From Fuerstiella sp. (GTDB taxonomy: Bacteria > Planctomycetota > Planctomycetia > Planctomycetales > Planctomycetaceae): DNA of 64,000 nucleotides. Below, one piece after another: positions 33,791 through 43,747 of the stretch (within the stretch, counting starts at the first letter, position 1; each line of letters starts with the position of its first letter). The notes under the pieces are model-generated. The model was not told the DNA's origin and searched no databases. It saw only the letters and a list, made by a program, of their open reading frames with translations. The position numbers and the translations under genes were made by a program. The stretch lies in the NCBI GenBank assembly GCA_029245955.1, contig JAQWOH010000045.1:62001-126000 (forward strand). Reading direction: 5' to 3'.

Positions 33791-34729
33791 CTACATCAGG
33801 GCGCCGGCATCTCGTTTGTTGACCGAACTCAGATAAAGGGGCTGCGTGCTACGTGTTTCCGTTGCCTCAGGAAAACTTCGCTGTACGGCTCGCAACAGGT
33901 CGCTGCGGCTGATCTGTCCCTCAAGTCGCTCTTCGTGGACAACCGGAATCTGTCTGGCCGGTGATCGTTGAAACCGCTGAGCGATTGCCAGGACATCGTC
34001 TCGCAGACGAACCCCGGTGTTTTCACGGTACATCCAGGACTCCACCTTCGTCCTGGAATCCGTTGATGATTCAGTCGTGGGTGGCTCGCCCGTTGCTGAC
34101 AATTCCCGGCTGATATTCAGAGCGGCCTGAAGCGCCTCCCGACGAGTCACCTCGCCAATCAGTTTGTTGCCTCTCAGCACTATCAGGCGTCGATAATGGG
34201 TATTATGAAAGCGGTCAAGAATTTCATTCAAACGAGTGTCTTCCGTAATCTGACGTTCTTCGGCCCGAACAATCCACGCGGTAATGTCTGAAGACGGTAA
34301 TTGTTCCCAGCACAAACCAATAAAGACGCGCATCGCCGATTTTTCGGAAAACACACCACGCAGTGTGCCGTCTTCATCCACGACTGACGCTCCAGACACT
34401 TTTTGCGCCAGCAGCAGGTTAATGCTTTGAAAGACGTCCAGGCTGGAGCTGAGCACCAGACTGCTTCGGCTCATTAAATCTGCCGCACACATCTTTTGCA
34501 ACTGCTGAGTCACGGCTGAATCATCTTCGACAGTTCCCAGGTCCAGTGCGACAATTGCGGTTCGTTCCGAAAAACGCCCCACGAAATTTCCTGTCCGGTC
34601 AACCACAGGCAGTCCGGAGACCCTTCGCTTAATGAGTTCCTCAGTGGCTTGCGACAGATCCGTATCAGGTGACGTGACCGCCAGCTTTCGGGTCATGATT
34701 TCTTCGGCGGTAATTGTTGTGGTATCCAT
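33791..34729 (-). CDS. Multiple CBS-domain protein
   Basis: A 312-residue cytoplasmic protein. The CBS pattern repeats four times: IMTRKLAVTSPDTDLSQA with VSGLPVVDRTGNFVG (about 11-55), ADLMSRSSLVLSSSL with VSGASVVDEDGTLRGV (about 82-128), a third at about 155-205 (RRLIVLRGNKLIGEV) and a fourth at about 230-290 (RQIPVVHEERLEGQISRSDLL). Such tandem CBS pairs bind adenosine nucleotides or similar ligands and regulate a partner. No channel or enzyme domain is attached. The start ATG at 34729 is preceded by GGAAAG. It stands in a 290-base divergent arrangement with a membrane protein gene. Nucleotide sensing is expected; the target is unknown. Confidence 0.85.
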   Translation of the reverse strand: MDTTTITAEEIMTRKLAVTSPDTDLSQATEELIKRRVSGLPVVDRTGNFVGRFSERTAIVALDLGTVEDDSAVTQQLQKMCAADLMSRSSLVLSSSLDVFQSINLLLAQKVSGASVVDEDGTLRGVFSEKSAMRVFIGLCWEQLPSSDITAWIVRAEERQITEDTRLNEILDRFHNTHYRRLIVLRGNKLIGEVTRREALQAALNISRELSATGEPPTTESSTDSRTKVESWMYRENTGVRLRDDVLAIAQRFQRSPARQIPVVHEERLEGQISRSDLLRAVQRSFPEATETRSTQPLYLSSVNKRDAGALM

Positions 34730-35019
34730 GTGTGTCTTTCCTGCCAGAATTGCATTTGAAGGGATGGACGCGTTCAGCTGATCGACATCTGATTCACAAG
34801 GACGAGGAGAGGACGTTGATACGAGGGTGGGGATACCCGCTGGTTGATAGAAGCTGGATTGGAGAAAGGAGCCGAAACGCTCATGTTCCCACGTGAATTC
34901 AGGTGTTCAACGCCAAAATCGGAAGATTTTGATGATGCCTTAGCAGACGCGATATTCGCCGGATCTTGCCTTGCGGAATTGCCCGGGACCTGGTCGACAT
35001 TGGGGACCACATCACTACG

Positions 35020-36330
35020 ATGTCTGATCCCAACGCCCGCGACAAAGCACGGAATGAAGCCAACACGACAATGTACGCTGCAGAGCACAGAGCCAATCGT
35101 GTTTTCGCTCTGTTAATCGTGGCCGAGGCCCTGCTGATCCTGGCGACCTGGCCATTATGGACCGCAGTGGATCTGTTCCCGGCTGTTCCGCTGTTCAGCC
35201 AACTGGGCTCCGTCCCCGTCATAATAGACCAGTTGACACTGGCAGTATTGTTGGCCTCCACCGTCGCATATCTGTGGAGTCGGCGAACGCGTCCTGATGG
35301 CGCTGCGGTATCAGCCCCTGTGAATGTTCCGCAGTCAAATTTCCGGCGTAACAGCCTGTTGCTGATGACTGCATCGGCATGCTGGCTGGTGGCGCTCAAT
35401 CAGCATCGTCTGCAATCCTGGCACTGGCTGTTTATCCTTGTGACAGCGCAGTCGATAGTGCTTGTGGGCTGGCAGCGGTTGTGGGGGCTGCGACTCACGT
35501 TCGCTGTGATTTATGTTTTTGCGGCTTTGTCGCGATTAGGCCCGGACGTCGGTACAGGAATGTCGCGACAGCTTCTGCAGACGGCATGTGCTCTGGTCGG
35601 TGTCGAGCAGCCGGAACGAAATGAACAGTTGTTCTTCAGCGTTTGTCTTGCCATGACGCTGGTGGAACTGGCCGTCGGTTTGTGTCTTATGCTGCCGCGG
35701 ACTCGTCTAGCAGCTGTTGCCGTCGCAATGACGCTGCACGGGCTGCTGCTGCTGTTGCTGAGTCCGATCGGGCTGAATCACCAATCGGGTGTTCTGATAT
35801 GGAATGTTTTGTTCATCGTGGCCATTCCCCTGTTGTTTACCGGACCCAGACTGCCCGACTCAAATACGTCACTGGCTTCCGGTCAACTTCGTCTGACAGC
35901 AGCCGTCATCGTTCTGATTCCGTTGTCAGGTCTGTTTGGAATCGCCGATAACTGGCCTTCATGGCAGCTGTATTCTCCCAGGCCTGACGTTGTTCGTCTG
36001 TATGTCGACGAAGCTTCGGTTGCTGATTTGCCGCAGCATGTTCAGCAATTTGTCGGGACACCGGCTCCTCTGGGCACCATGTGTCCGGTGCGTCTTGATC
36101 GGTGGTCACTGGCGACAACAGGCGCACCCATCTATCCGGAAGCTCGTTTTCAGCTGGTTGTTGTCCGGAACTTGCTGCTGCATGTCCCCGCTGCTGCCGT
36201 TCGAATTACCGTCGAATCGGCTGATTCACCGTTGTGGTGGCACCGCACAACACGGGAACTTGACCGCGCGGGGCCCGATAGGCTGGCAGAACATCAGTTT
36301 CTGCTGAATCGAAAATTTGCAAGATATTAG
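35020..36330 (+). CDS. Polytopic membrane protein of unknown function
   Basis: A 436-residue protein with about eight to ten hydrophobic segments, for example near residues 30-50, 68-83, 108-150 (two), 190-220, 225-250 and 265-290, followed by a C-terminal extracytoplasmic or cytoplasmic soluble domain from about 300. No family is evident to me, although the topology and the terminal domain recall HTTM/vitamin-K-carboxylase-type or DoxX-like membrane proteins. The ATG at 35020 begins MSDPNARDKARNEAN; the frame is open from 34966. Codon usage is normal for the window. No close operon partner; the leftward SGNH fusion gene ends at 36395 in a convergent arrangement. Confidence 0.7.
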   Translation: MSDPNARDKARNEANTTMYAAEHRANRVFALLIVAEALLILATWPLWTAVDLFPAVPLFSQLGSVPVIIDQLTLAVLLASTVAYLWSRRTRPDGAAVSAPVNVPQSNFRRNSLLLMTASACWLVALNQHRLQSWHWLFILVTAQSIVLVGWQRLWGLRLTFAVIYVFAALSRLGPDVGTGMSRQLLQTACALVGVEQPERNEQLFFSVCLAMTLVELAVGLCLMLPRTRLAAVAVAMTLHGLLLLLLSPIGLNHQSGVLIWNVLFIVAIPLLFTGPRLPDSNTSLASGQLRLTAAVIVLIPLSGLFGIADNWPSWQLYSPRPDVVRLYVDEASVADLPQHVQQFVGTPAPLGTMCPVRLDRWSLATTGAPIYPEARFQLVVVRNLLLHVPAAAVRITVESADSPLWWHRTTRELDRAGPDRLAEHQFLLNRKFARY

Positions 36331-36394
36331 CGGCATCAGGTGACTTCGCGACGAATTCACAAGGACTGCGCAATGGTCTGTTTGTCAGCAACGC

Positions 36395-38725
36395 CTAACG
36401 TGCGGGGGTACCGTCCGGCACAAACTGAATTTCGGGGTAGCGCCGGGTGAACGAGATCACAAACGTGCCGTTCGTTGTTCTGTAAACAACCAGGCCACGT
36501 CGTTCGAAATCACTTGCTCCTGGTCTGCGTGCGGCATCTGTGCTGTCCGGTCGCAGGTATTTCCCTGCGACCTGGAACACGATTTCCGTGCGATTCCCCA
36601 GTCCGTGTCCGAGACTGGTGAACGCTGTCCCATTCAGATCGCATTCGTCGATGAAATATGCAACCACGTCAAGCTCAGCGGCTTTCATGTTTCGGACCAT
36701 TTCCTGTGCGTCGGGGAACGGGCATGTGGAATCACTTACACCATGCACGACGACAATCTTTGCCTGGTTCTTCAGCTGTTTCATGGTTGATAGGTGCTGT
36801 AGGTTGCCAACGAATCGCAGTTCCTGCTCATCGATTGACAAAAAGTAAGTGCTGTCGCGATCACGATTCCATCGGGCATTCAGGCCACTGCCTCCTGGCA
36901 GGTTGAAAGCTATGTCGTCACTGAGTTTTTTCATGCCGCACATGTCAATCACACACGCAAAGGTATGTGGTGCCAGTTTGTTGGCCATCAGCGTGACGTT
37001 TCCACCGCCGGATCCCCCCGTGCAGTAAATACGGCTGTCGTCATACCGTTGGTTGCCTGCGATAAGTCCGTTGCGTACGTACGCCAGCGCTCGCAGTGCA
37101 TCCACAGCCTGCAGGCACCCGTAGTCGTACGGTTCCGGATCGTCGATAGAAGCCTGACGACCGCTCTGCAGATAGTCGACGCATACGGCGATTACGTTCA
37201 GTCGGTCGGCCAGTGCAGTTGGACTAGCCGTTCCCGCACATTGCTGACCACCCCAGTTGTGCAGTGTCAGCATGATGCCGGTCTGTTCGTTGACATTTTC
37301 CAGCGCGCTGCCGGGGTAATAGACAGACGTTTTTACGACGCGAGGTCCCGGTTGATGAGGCCATGACTGTGCGGGCACTAAGACGTGGTCGTTTTGAGGT
37401 GGCAGTATGTCCCGAGCCGCCATCCATGTCCGTTTCTGTTCGGCGACCCACGTTTTCACGACCTGCTCCGCAGGCCGAGCATCTGTCGCATTGCGTCCGA
37501 TGAACCGGACGTCTTTGCCCTGAATTACTCGACGCATCAATCCCTCGCGATCAAATGTTGCGGAAACATTACTGGAATCCCGCTCTGCCGTTTCAGGGGG
37601 CTCAGGATCATCGTCTTTTTCGACGTCGGCGGCATCATTGAAACGCACCTGCAGAACATTTGGCAGCACGGGTACAACGTCCCACGGCCGACCGGAAAAC
37701 TGAAAGCTCCAGTTGAGCACCCATTCGTAGTCTCGGGCAAACTGCTCATCTTCAGCCGCCGGAGCGGATGCAGGGACAGCGGGCATGACAAGATCTGGTT
37801 TCATCGCCCGAATTTGTTTTCCCCATTCGGCCATGTCAGCCACCGACTGACCTTCCACGGGCCAGGTCGTGGCATTGATCACCGCCTCCGGAAAATGCGT
37901 TCGCAGCACATCCGGAATCATCATGTCGAAGGGGGGCATAGCAACCAGATTGACGGGCTTCTTTTGAGTCAGTTGGTCAAATGTATGGTGCAGCGCGTTA
38001 AATGGTGCCCGGTCGGCCGTTAAGGAAACCTGTCTTCTGCAGATTTCCTGTGTCATCAGTTCAGCGAATGTTCGATGCCCGTTCATGTTGGGATGAATCG
38101 TGTCGCTCATCATCAACATCCAGTCAGAAGGCCTGTCGTTGCGCTGTGTCTGCCACGCTGAAAAACAATCAACCAGTGGTAACTTAAGTTCATTTGCCAG
38201 CCGGCGTACTGCATCAGAGAACTCGGCCAGCCGACCGTTCGGCCTTGCAGAATTTTCGTAGACCGAATTTGGAGTGCATAACAGGACGGCTGCGCCGTGA
38301 TCTTCGCACCTGGTGATAATGGACCGCAGGTTTTGGCGATATACTGCCAGCGGAATTCGCGTCACATCGTTCATGCCGAACATGACTATAACCAGATGCG
38401 GCTGCTTCGAAATGACATCTTTATCAATTCGCGCCAATGCGTTAACGGTCGTATGTCCGCTGACGCCGGCATTGATCATCTGTATGTTGGCGCGCGGATT
38501 GGCCTTCTGTAACGCCAGCCCCAGCATGTCGCACCACGCCCGCACACCACCGGTGTGATAGTAAGCGCCGGTGATGCTGTCTCCGAAGCAGACGATGCGA
38601 GTCACCTGCCCGGAATCTAGGCGTTCGGCGATTTCGTTAAACTGAATTCGAAGTTTCGCACGGCCATTTTCATTCGCTGATATCGGTGCAGATACCAGGC
38701 AGGCTGTAAAAACGATAAGCTTCAT
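36395..38725 (-). CDS. SGNH hydrolase fused to an alpha/beta hydrolase
   Basis: A 776-residue exported protein with two hydrolase modules. The N-terminal signal (MKLIVFTACLVSAPISA) is followed by an SGNH/GDSL esterase, about residues 25-230: GDSITG with the nucleophile Ser, FGMNDVTR with the Asn, and DTIHPN with the His. A middle part (about 230-420) has no clear identity. The C-terminal module (about 430-776) is an alpha/beta hydrolase with a GGSGGGN elbow, preceded by LHNWGG (oxyanion-type) and followed by VVHGVSDSTCPF. It resembles DUF2920-type hydrolases. Two esterase-type folds in one polypeptide suggest deacetylation plus cleavage of a glycan or ester substrate. The frame is open to 38794. 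It lies at the edge of the sulfatase block. Confidence 0.85.
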   Translation of the reverse strand: MKLIVFTACLVSAPISANENGRAKLRIQFNEIAERLDSGQVTRIVCFGDSITGAYYHTGGVRAWCDMLGLALQKANPRANIQMINAGVSGHTTVNALARIDKDVISKQPHLVIVMFGMNDVTRIPLAVYRQNLRSIITRCEDHGAAVLLCTPNSVYENSARPNGRLAEFSDAVRRLANELKLPLVDCFSAWQTQRNDRPSDWMLMMSDTIHPNMNGHRTFAELMTQEICRRQVSLTADRAPFNALHHTFDQLTQKKPVNLVAMPPFDMMIPDVLRTHFPEAVINATTWPVEGQSVADMAEWGKQIRAMKPDLVMPAVPASAPAAEDEQFARDYEWVLNWSFQFSGRPWDVVPVLPNVLQVRFNDAADVEKDDDPEPPETAERDSSNVSATFDREGLMRRVIQGKDVRFIGRNATDARPAEQVVKTWVAEQKRTWMAARDILPPQNDHVLVPAQSWPHQPGPRVVKTSVYYPGSALENVNEQTGIMLTLHNWGGQQCAGTASPTALADRLNVIAVCVDYLQSGRQASIDDPEPYDYGCLQAVDALRALAYVRNGLIAGNQRYDDSRIYCTGGSGGGNVTLMANKLAPHTFACVIDMCGMKKLSDDIAFNLPGGSGLNARWNRDRDSTYFLSIDEQELRFVGNLQHLSTMKQLKNQAKIVVVHGVSDSTCPFPDAQEMVRNMKAAELDVVAYFIDECDLNGTAFTSLGHGLGNRTEIVFQVAGKYLRPDSTDAARRPGASDFERRGLVVYRTTNGTFVISFTRRYPEIQFVPDGTPAR

Positions 38726-38856
38726 GGATCCGCAGGAGCCGTCGAATTGCACTATGCCATTATTGAATTTCAAAGTTCTGCTCTTTCCGGGCAAGTGGCA
38801 ATAGTTCGTTGGTGTTGCGAAGGTACCGTCTCATGTTTCAGGTAGTTTAACCATTT

Positions 38857-39636
38857 ATGACAACGCACAGCAAAACAGTCGTCGTCACGGGAGTCGCCAG
38901 TGGAATCGGCAAAGCAACTGCTCTGAACTTCGCCGCGCAGGGCTGTGCCGTAATTGGTGCGGATCTGCAGTATTCTGATGAAAACAGAGCCCGCCTGGAA
39001 ACCGCTGGTGTCACGTGTCTGGTTGCCGACGTACGCAGCACAGCGTCCATTGAGTGCGTCGTTAATGGGGCTCTGGCGGATACATCACGGTTGGATGTAC
39101 TGGTCAATAACGCCGGTATGGGGATGGTGAAGCAGATCGGCGATGTGTCTGAAACCGACTGGGACACGGTTATGGATACCAATCTGAAGGCTGCGTTTTT
39201 TGGCTGCAAGGCGGCCATCGCGGCGATGTTGAAGCAGCCGTCCGGTGGCAGCATCATTAATGTCGCCAGCAACGCGGGCCTGTTGCCCAGAAGTCATGAT
39301 CCCGTGTACTCCATCAGCAAGATGGCACTGGTCGGGCTGACAAAGAGTCTGGCGCTGTGCCATTCCAAAGACCGGATTCGAATCAACTGCGTGTGTCCAG
39401 GCCCAGTTGAAAACACCCAAATGATCGAAGAGAATTTCGTTGGCCGGTCTGACCGCCAGGAGGTTGTGCGAGAGTTGATTCAGGCGAGTCCGCTGGCGCG
39501 TGCCTGGGATCGAATGATCTCGCCGGGGGAGGTGGCGGACTCAATTCTCTATCTTGCCAGCGAGGCCGCTCACATGGTGTCAGGCACGGCTATTGCCATC
39601 GATGGTGGCAAGTCGCTGGGCGTCCCACCGGATTAA
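38857..39636 (+). CDS. Short-chain dehydrogenase/reductase
   Basis: A 259-residue classical SDR. TGVASGIG (residues 11-18) binds the dinucleotide; NNAG (84-87), Asn110, Ser138 and the YxxxK pair (Tyr151, Lys155) are all present. The acidic residue after the second strand (GAD) favours NAD(H). The C-terminus has the typical GTAIAIDGG. SDRs of this kind oxidise sugars, alcohols or hydroxy acids. It is followed 69 bases downstream by an SGNH hydrolase gene and lies divergent from the SGNH fusion, so a role in the same glycan-degradation block is plausible. The substrate is not predictable. Confidence 0.93.
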   Translation: MTTHSKTVVVTGVASGIGKATALNFAAQGCAVIGADLQYSDENRARLETAGVTCLVADVRSTASIECVVNGALADTSRLDVLVNNAGMGMVKQIGDVSETDWDTVMDTNLKAAFFGCKAAIAAMLKQPSGGSIINVASNAGLLPRSHDPVYSISKMALVGLTKSLALCHSKDRIRINCVCPGPVENTQMIEENFVGRSDRQEVVRELIQASPLARAWDRMISPGEVADSILYLASEAAHMVSGTAIAIDGGKSLGVPPD

Positions 39637-39705
39637 CGCCGGTTGACGATAATCCGTCTGCGCACGGCCACTCCAATATACCTCAAACGCAGAACCAGCA
39701 GTCTT

Positions 39706-40869
39706 ATGGTTACTTACAAGTTGTTCAATGGCAAATTCTTCGTGATTACGGCTGTCTGTATGGTGGTCGTCGGCCTGTCGTCAAATTCGTTGTCGGCCCA
39801 GGACGCATCCGACACTCGTCGGATGTACTCCGATAAATTGTTGCGACCGTTCTGGCGGGGCGATATTGTGGAATGGGAGTCAGTACTGTTCGTGCGAGAT
39901 GTGAAAACCGGCGAAGCACGCGCGTCGTTGCTGTTTCCTGTGCAGAAAGTCATCGCTGTACGCAGTTCTGACGGCGACATCACGTATCACGAAGGTGTTG
40001 ATTTTCGTTTCAGCATCGGATCACCGGAAATCGTTATACCACCCGGATCCCGCATCGTGACGAAGACGCCGCAGGATCTGCGGCGTCCTGCGAAGTCGCA
40101 GAAATATCAGCTGACACATCGCGACGGTAATGGGGAGATCCTGTTCGGAGCGAAGCTGGAATACCATGACATGCAGACGTGCGTGACGTACGTGAAGGCG
40201 TCGCGCGACTGGCCCGTGGAAATGCCCGTCTTTGACGCACAGGCGTTACCTCGCACGATACAGAAACTTCGATCGCGCGATTCGATCTCTGTCGTACTGC
40301 TCGGCGACAGCATTTCCACTGGCTGCAATGCTTCCGGCTGGGCCGAAGGAAAACCGCATCAGCCGCCGTATTCCCTTCTGCTGCAGCAACATCTGGAAGC
40401 GACCTACAGGAGCGATGTCACGCTGACGAACCTTTCGGTAAGCGGCACATCAACACCATGGGGGCTGACCATGATTGACAAGGTCGTCGAGCACGAACCG
40501 GACCTCGTGATCCTGGCCTTCGGCATGAATGATTCAGCCGGGCGATCTGCAGAGGAATACGGAAAGAACACAGCTGAGATGATATCGAAGATCCGTAAAG
40601 CACGGCCCGTCGCAGAATTTATTCTGGTGGCTTCAATGCTGGGCAATCGAGACTGGGTGCTGTTGAAACATGACGTTTTTCCAAAGTATCGCGACCAACT
40701 GGCAAAACTGTGTCAGCCAGGAGTTGCCCTGGCTGACATGACGTCGGTGTGGAACGAATTTCTAAAACGCAAGCAGGATCACGATCTTACCGGAAACGGC
40801 GTCAATCACCCCAATGATTTTGGTCACCGCGTATACGCTCAGGTTATTTCGACGCTGTTGATTAAGTAA
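39706..40869 (+). CDS. SGNH/GDSL hydrolase, exported
   Basis: A 387-residue protein. Signal peptide begins after KLFNGKFF and ends near LSAQD. An N-terminal beta-rich domain (about 40-190) precedes the SGNH esterase: LLGDSISTG (nucleophile Ser), a Gly-rich second block, FGMNDSAG (Asn) and the catalytic GVNHPND (His, Asp pair replaced by NHPN). Such N-terminal beta domains plus SGNH fit planctomycete carbohydrate esterases. The frame opens at 39643, but ATG at 39706 matches the signal. It is 69 bases after the SDR gene and faces the sulfatase gene ending at 40888. The likely role is de-esterification of a polysaccharide; the target is unknown. Confidence 0.85.
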   Translation: MVTYKLFNGKFFVITAVCMVVVGLSSNSLSAQDASDTRRMYSDKLLRPFWRGDIVEWESVLFVRDVKTGEARASLLFPVQKVIAVRSSDGDITYHEGVDFRFSIGSPEIVIPPGSRIVTKTPQDLRRPAKSQKYQLTHRDGNGEILFGAKLEYHDMQTCVTYVKASRDWPVEMPVFDAQALPRTIQKLRSRDSISVVLLGDSISTGCNASGWAEGKPHQPPYSLLLQQHLEATYRSDVTLTNLSVSGTSTPWGLTMIDKVVEHEPDLVILAFGMNDSAGRSAEEYGKNTAEMISKIRKARPVAEFILVASMLGNRDWVLLKHDVFPKYRDQLAKLCQPGVALADMTSVWNEFLKRKQDHDLTGNGVNHPNDFGHRVYAQVISTLLIK

Positions 40870-40887
40870 CAGAGATCGCAGTCAGAA

Positions 40888-42408
40888 TTATTCGTAATCC
40901 CACTTCATGATCCAGGGATCCTGCATCTCTTTCTGCAGCGCTTTCAGCTTGGCTTGGTACTCAACCAGAACGTTGTTGTACTCCCGTTCCAGCGCGAGAT
41001 TTTTCTGTTCGTACGGGTCGTTTTCGATATCGTAAAGTTCGAATTTTGCGCGGTTAATATACTCGCCCACGGTTTTCTTTCCGTAGGCTGCGTCCAGGCT
41101 GCTGCGAAACTGCGCCTGCCAGCTGGAAGCGGCCCACAGGTCTGACGCAAACGGGTACGGCAGCTGGTGAGCGATGTTCCAGATCAGCTTGTACTTTTTG
41201 TCACGCACGACACGCATCGGATAATACATCTGAATTTCGTGAAAAGTGTGGGACGCAAAAATCGTTTCCCAATGATCTGCGTCGGGGTCACCCAGAACAG
41301 GGAGCCATGACTTGCCATGATAGCTGCGATAACTGCCTCGACCACGATTGTCACGACTGGCGTAGTCACGCATTTGCCAGAACTTATCTGGATTTACCCA
41401 GTTCTTCGGACCGTTGGTCTTCGGATCAAGACCTTCGGCAAAGTCCAGCAGCGACGGAGTAATATCGATGTGGCTGATCATGGCTTCGGACACAACGCCA
41501 CGACTGTTTTCGTAGGGGTTGCGAACCACAAACGGGACTTTCAGACCACCTTCATAGACGGTTGTTTTTCCTCCTGCGAAGGCCATTCCATGGTCCGCCG
41601 TAAAGACGAACAGTGTCTTTTCGTACAGCCCCGTGTCCTTCAGGATCTGCACCAGTCGCCCGACGCCCTGGTCGATTCGAGAACACGACTGATAATACTG
41701 GGCCAGCTCTTCGCGTGTTTCGACGGTGTCCGTCAGAAAGTGAGGGATAGGCAGTTTTTGGGGATCGTAAAACACTTCATCGACTCCCGGGAAGGCACCG
41801 TCATTCGGCTTGTTTCCAAACAGGTCCGGTTTCAGTTCCTGAGTCGAAGTCTGGTCTTTTCCGCCACCGCGGTGCGGGTCGCTGGTCGCGAAGTACAGGA
41901 AGAACGGCTTGTCTGTCGATTTGTCGGTAATGAAGTTCTGACAGTTTTCTGCCATTTCCACGGCGTTTCGACCATTGCCCTTGATATACGATTCGAAACG
42001 GAAGACCTCCTCAGGAGCGACGTGATACTTGCCGCACTGCCCGGTGCGATAGCCGGCCTGCGCCATAACTCGCGGTAGTGCCAGACTGACGACGTTGTGG
42101 AACGAAGAAAACTTGTGGTAGGCATGCTGATGGCCGTACTGTCCATTGCGATGATTGTGCAGTCCCGACATTACCACCGAACGACTGGCGCTGCAGCTTG
42201 CCGTGGTCGCAAAGGCATTTCGGAACAACGTTCCGTCGGCAGCGATTGCGTCGATATTCGGCGTCACTGCGACGGGATCGCCGTAGCACCCAAGCGTCGG
42301 GCTTTCGTCATCGGTAATAAAGAAGATGATATTTCGTTCTGCCGCCGGAGAGATGCCGGAACTCAGCACAACAGTTACCAACAGAACACGTTTCATAAAT
42401 CGACTCAT
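40888..42408 (-). CDS. Sulfatase
   Basis: A 506-residue exported sulfatase. After a signal peptide (KRVLLVTVVLSSGISPAA) the sequence has NIIFFITDDESPTLGCYG with the metal Asp pair, and the catalytic motif CSASR (Cys72 to Arg76), whose Cys would be converted to formylglycine. VFTADHG and KTTVYEGGLKVP near residues 268-290 are the other alkaline-phosphatase-fold landmarks. The variant CSASR (rather than CxPxR) is common in planctomycete sulfatases. ATG at 42408 follows AAGGCG. A TIM-barrel isomerase gene lies 43 bases upstream on the same strand, so they may form an operon acting on sulfated sugars. No anaerobic-type maturase or formylglycine-generating enzyme is in the window. Confidence 0.93.
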   Translation of the reverse strand: MSRFMKRVLLVTVVLSSGISPAAERNIIFFITDDESPTLGCYGDPVAVTPNIDAIAADGTLFRNAFATTASCSASRSVVMSGLHNHRNGQYGHQHAYHKFSSFHNVVSLALPRVMAQAGYRTGQCGKYHVAPEEVFRFESYIKGNGRNAVEMAENCQNFITDKSTDKPFFLYFATSDPHRGGGKDQTSTQELKPDLFGNKPNDGAFPGVDEVFYDPQKLPIPHFLTDTVETREELAQYYQSCSRIDQGVGRLVQILKDTGLYEKTLFVFTADHGMAFAGGKTTVYEGGLKVPFVVRNPYENSRGVVSEAMISHIDITPSLLDFAEGLDPKTNGPKNWVNPDKFWQMRDYASRDNRGRGSYRSYHGKSWLPVLGDPDADHWETIFASHTFHEIQMYYPMRVVRDKKYKLIWNIAHQLPYPFASDLWAASSWQAQFRSSLDAAYGKKTVGEYINRAKFELYDIENDPYEQKNLALEREYNNVLVEYQAKLKALQKEMQDPWIMKWDYE

Positions 42409-42451
42409 TGGAACGCCTTATTCAGTTTTCGTATTCCGGAACACAGCAACA

Positions 42452-43417
42452 TTATCCGCCGACTAACGCAAATGCCTGCTTCATGGCAGCGGCAGTTGCG
42501 GCGCAGGCCTCACGATTTCCCATGGCGTTCAGCTTTGCGTTGAACGGTTCGCTGCGAATCGGCCCGTCGTAGCCGATTTCCACCAGCACCCCCAGGAAGG
42601 TTTTCAAATCGATAACTCCGGTGGCGGATGGTAACTCGCGTCGATTGTCGATTTGCTGATCAATCTTAAGACCTGCAGGTGCGTCATTCAGGTCACAGGC
42701 TACTACATCTTTATTCGTGAGTGATCGTAAGTCGTCTGCATTCTCGTGTGCCGTGTACCAGTGCCAGCTATCAAGGACGAAACCAACGTTGCTCCGGCCG
42801 ATTTCCGCAATCAGGTCCTTTGTTTCTGCCATTGTGTGGATAAAGCTGTGGCGTTCAGAGGCCCACAGTGTTTTCGGGCCGACATATTCCATTCCGAAAC
42901 GCTGCCCGTGATCGCCAAGGATCATCACACATTCTCGCAGTCGCCGGGCGTGCTGACGAAAATTGGCGACGTAGGTCATGCCGGGATGATATGGTTTCAG
43001 CCATGTGCTGACGCGAGTGACTCCTGCCAGTTCCATTGCTTTCGCGAGTTCAGGCAGGGACTTTAAGCCGCTGCGAAACGTGTCTTCGTCCTTACGAAAT
43101 TCCACCGGCAGACCGGCTGCCCCCCACACGATCCCTTTTTCTTGCATCAGTGATGTCAGGTCATTCCGTCCGTTCTCATCGAGCGCAGCCAGATAGCCTG
43201 CATTCGGTGCGACGGATTCGAATCCGTACTCAGCTGCAAGACTGATGGAGTCAACCTGACCAGTCCGCACTCCGATCGCACCGCCGGTCAGATCCATCGT
43301 GAATCTTCGTTGGACGGTTGTTGAATTCCATGTGTTCGCAGCCGTTGAGGAAGGGACACAAGCCGCACCAGCGGCGACGGCCTGCTTTAGCATGAATCGT
43401 CGGTGAACCTGGGGCAT
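42452..43417 (-). CDS. Sugar phosphate isomerase/epimerase-like TIM-barrel protein
   Basis: A 321-residue protein with a Tat-like or Sec-like leader (HRRFMLKQAVAAGAACVP). The body is a xylose-isomerase-like TIM barrel: VDSISLAAEYGFESV near residue 60, GMEYVGPKTLW near 175, GFVLDSWHWYTAHEN near 215, DLNDAP near 250, and the terminal GYDGPIRSEPFNAKLN with the metal-binding Glu. Conserved Glu, Asp and His residues form the metal site. I chose the ATG at 43417; an ATG at 43453 would add 12 residues. Export of this enzyme type is common in planctomycetes. It lies 43 bases upstream of the sulfatase and probably acts on a desulfated sugar. Confidence 0.87.
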   Translation of the reverse strand: MPQVHRRFMLKQAVAAGAACVPSSTAANTWNSTTVQRRFTMDLTGGAIGVRTGQVDSISLAAEYGFESVAPNAGYLAALDENGRNDLTSLMQEKGIVWGAAGLPVEFRKDEDTFRSGLKSLPELAKAMELAGVTRVSTWLKPYHPGMTYVANFRQHARRLRECVMILGDHGQRFGMEYVGPKTLWASERHSFIHTMAETKDLIAEIGRSNVGFVLDSWHWYTAHENADDLRSLTNKDVVACDLNDAPAGLKIDQQIDNRRELPSATGVIDLKTFLGVLVEIGYDGPIRSEPFNAKLNAMGNREACAATAAAMKQAFALVGG

Positions 43418-43747
43418 GGTGGGGAATCCGGAAAACAGAGATCGACAATTCATGATTGCCGCAGCAACGGCCGACAGGAGATGATGACAGTGTCCAGGTG
43501 ACGTATCAAGTGAACGGCCATTCGGTCCCCTGCGGCACTTTCTGTCGTACATCACATATATCGCCCTGGTGGAAATGCTCAGGTGACTGCGCCCAGGCAG
43601 TCATCACCGTCTCTCGTGTTCCTCTAGCTGAATACGCCTCGTTGTTTCTTCGTACCTGACGTGTCATCATTGAGAAACCCGGCTGTGCCCCTGCGTCTGT
43701 TCGTCGGTCGAAATCTTCAAGCACCTGTGAATTCCTGGCAGAATTTC
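43418..43747. other. Divergent promoter region of the sulfatase block
   Basis: About 330 bases between the leftward isomerase gene and the rightward second sulfatase gene. No coding sequence is supported. It is the natural site for a shared regulatory region of the two sulfatase operons, but no clear operator or palindrome is visible. Confidence 0.4.
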
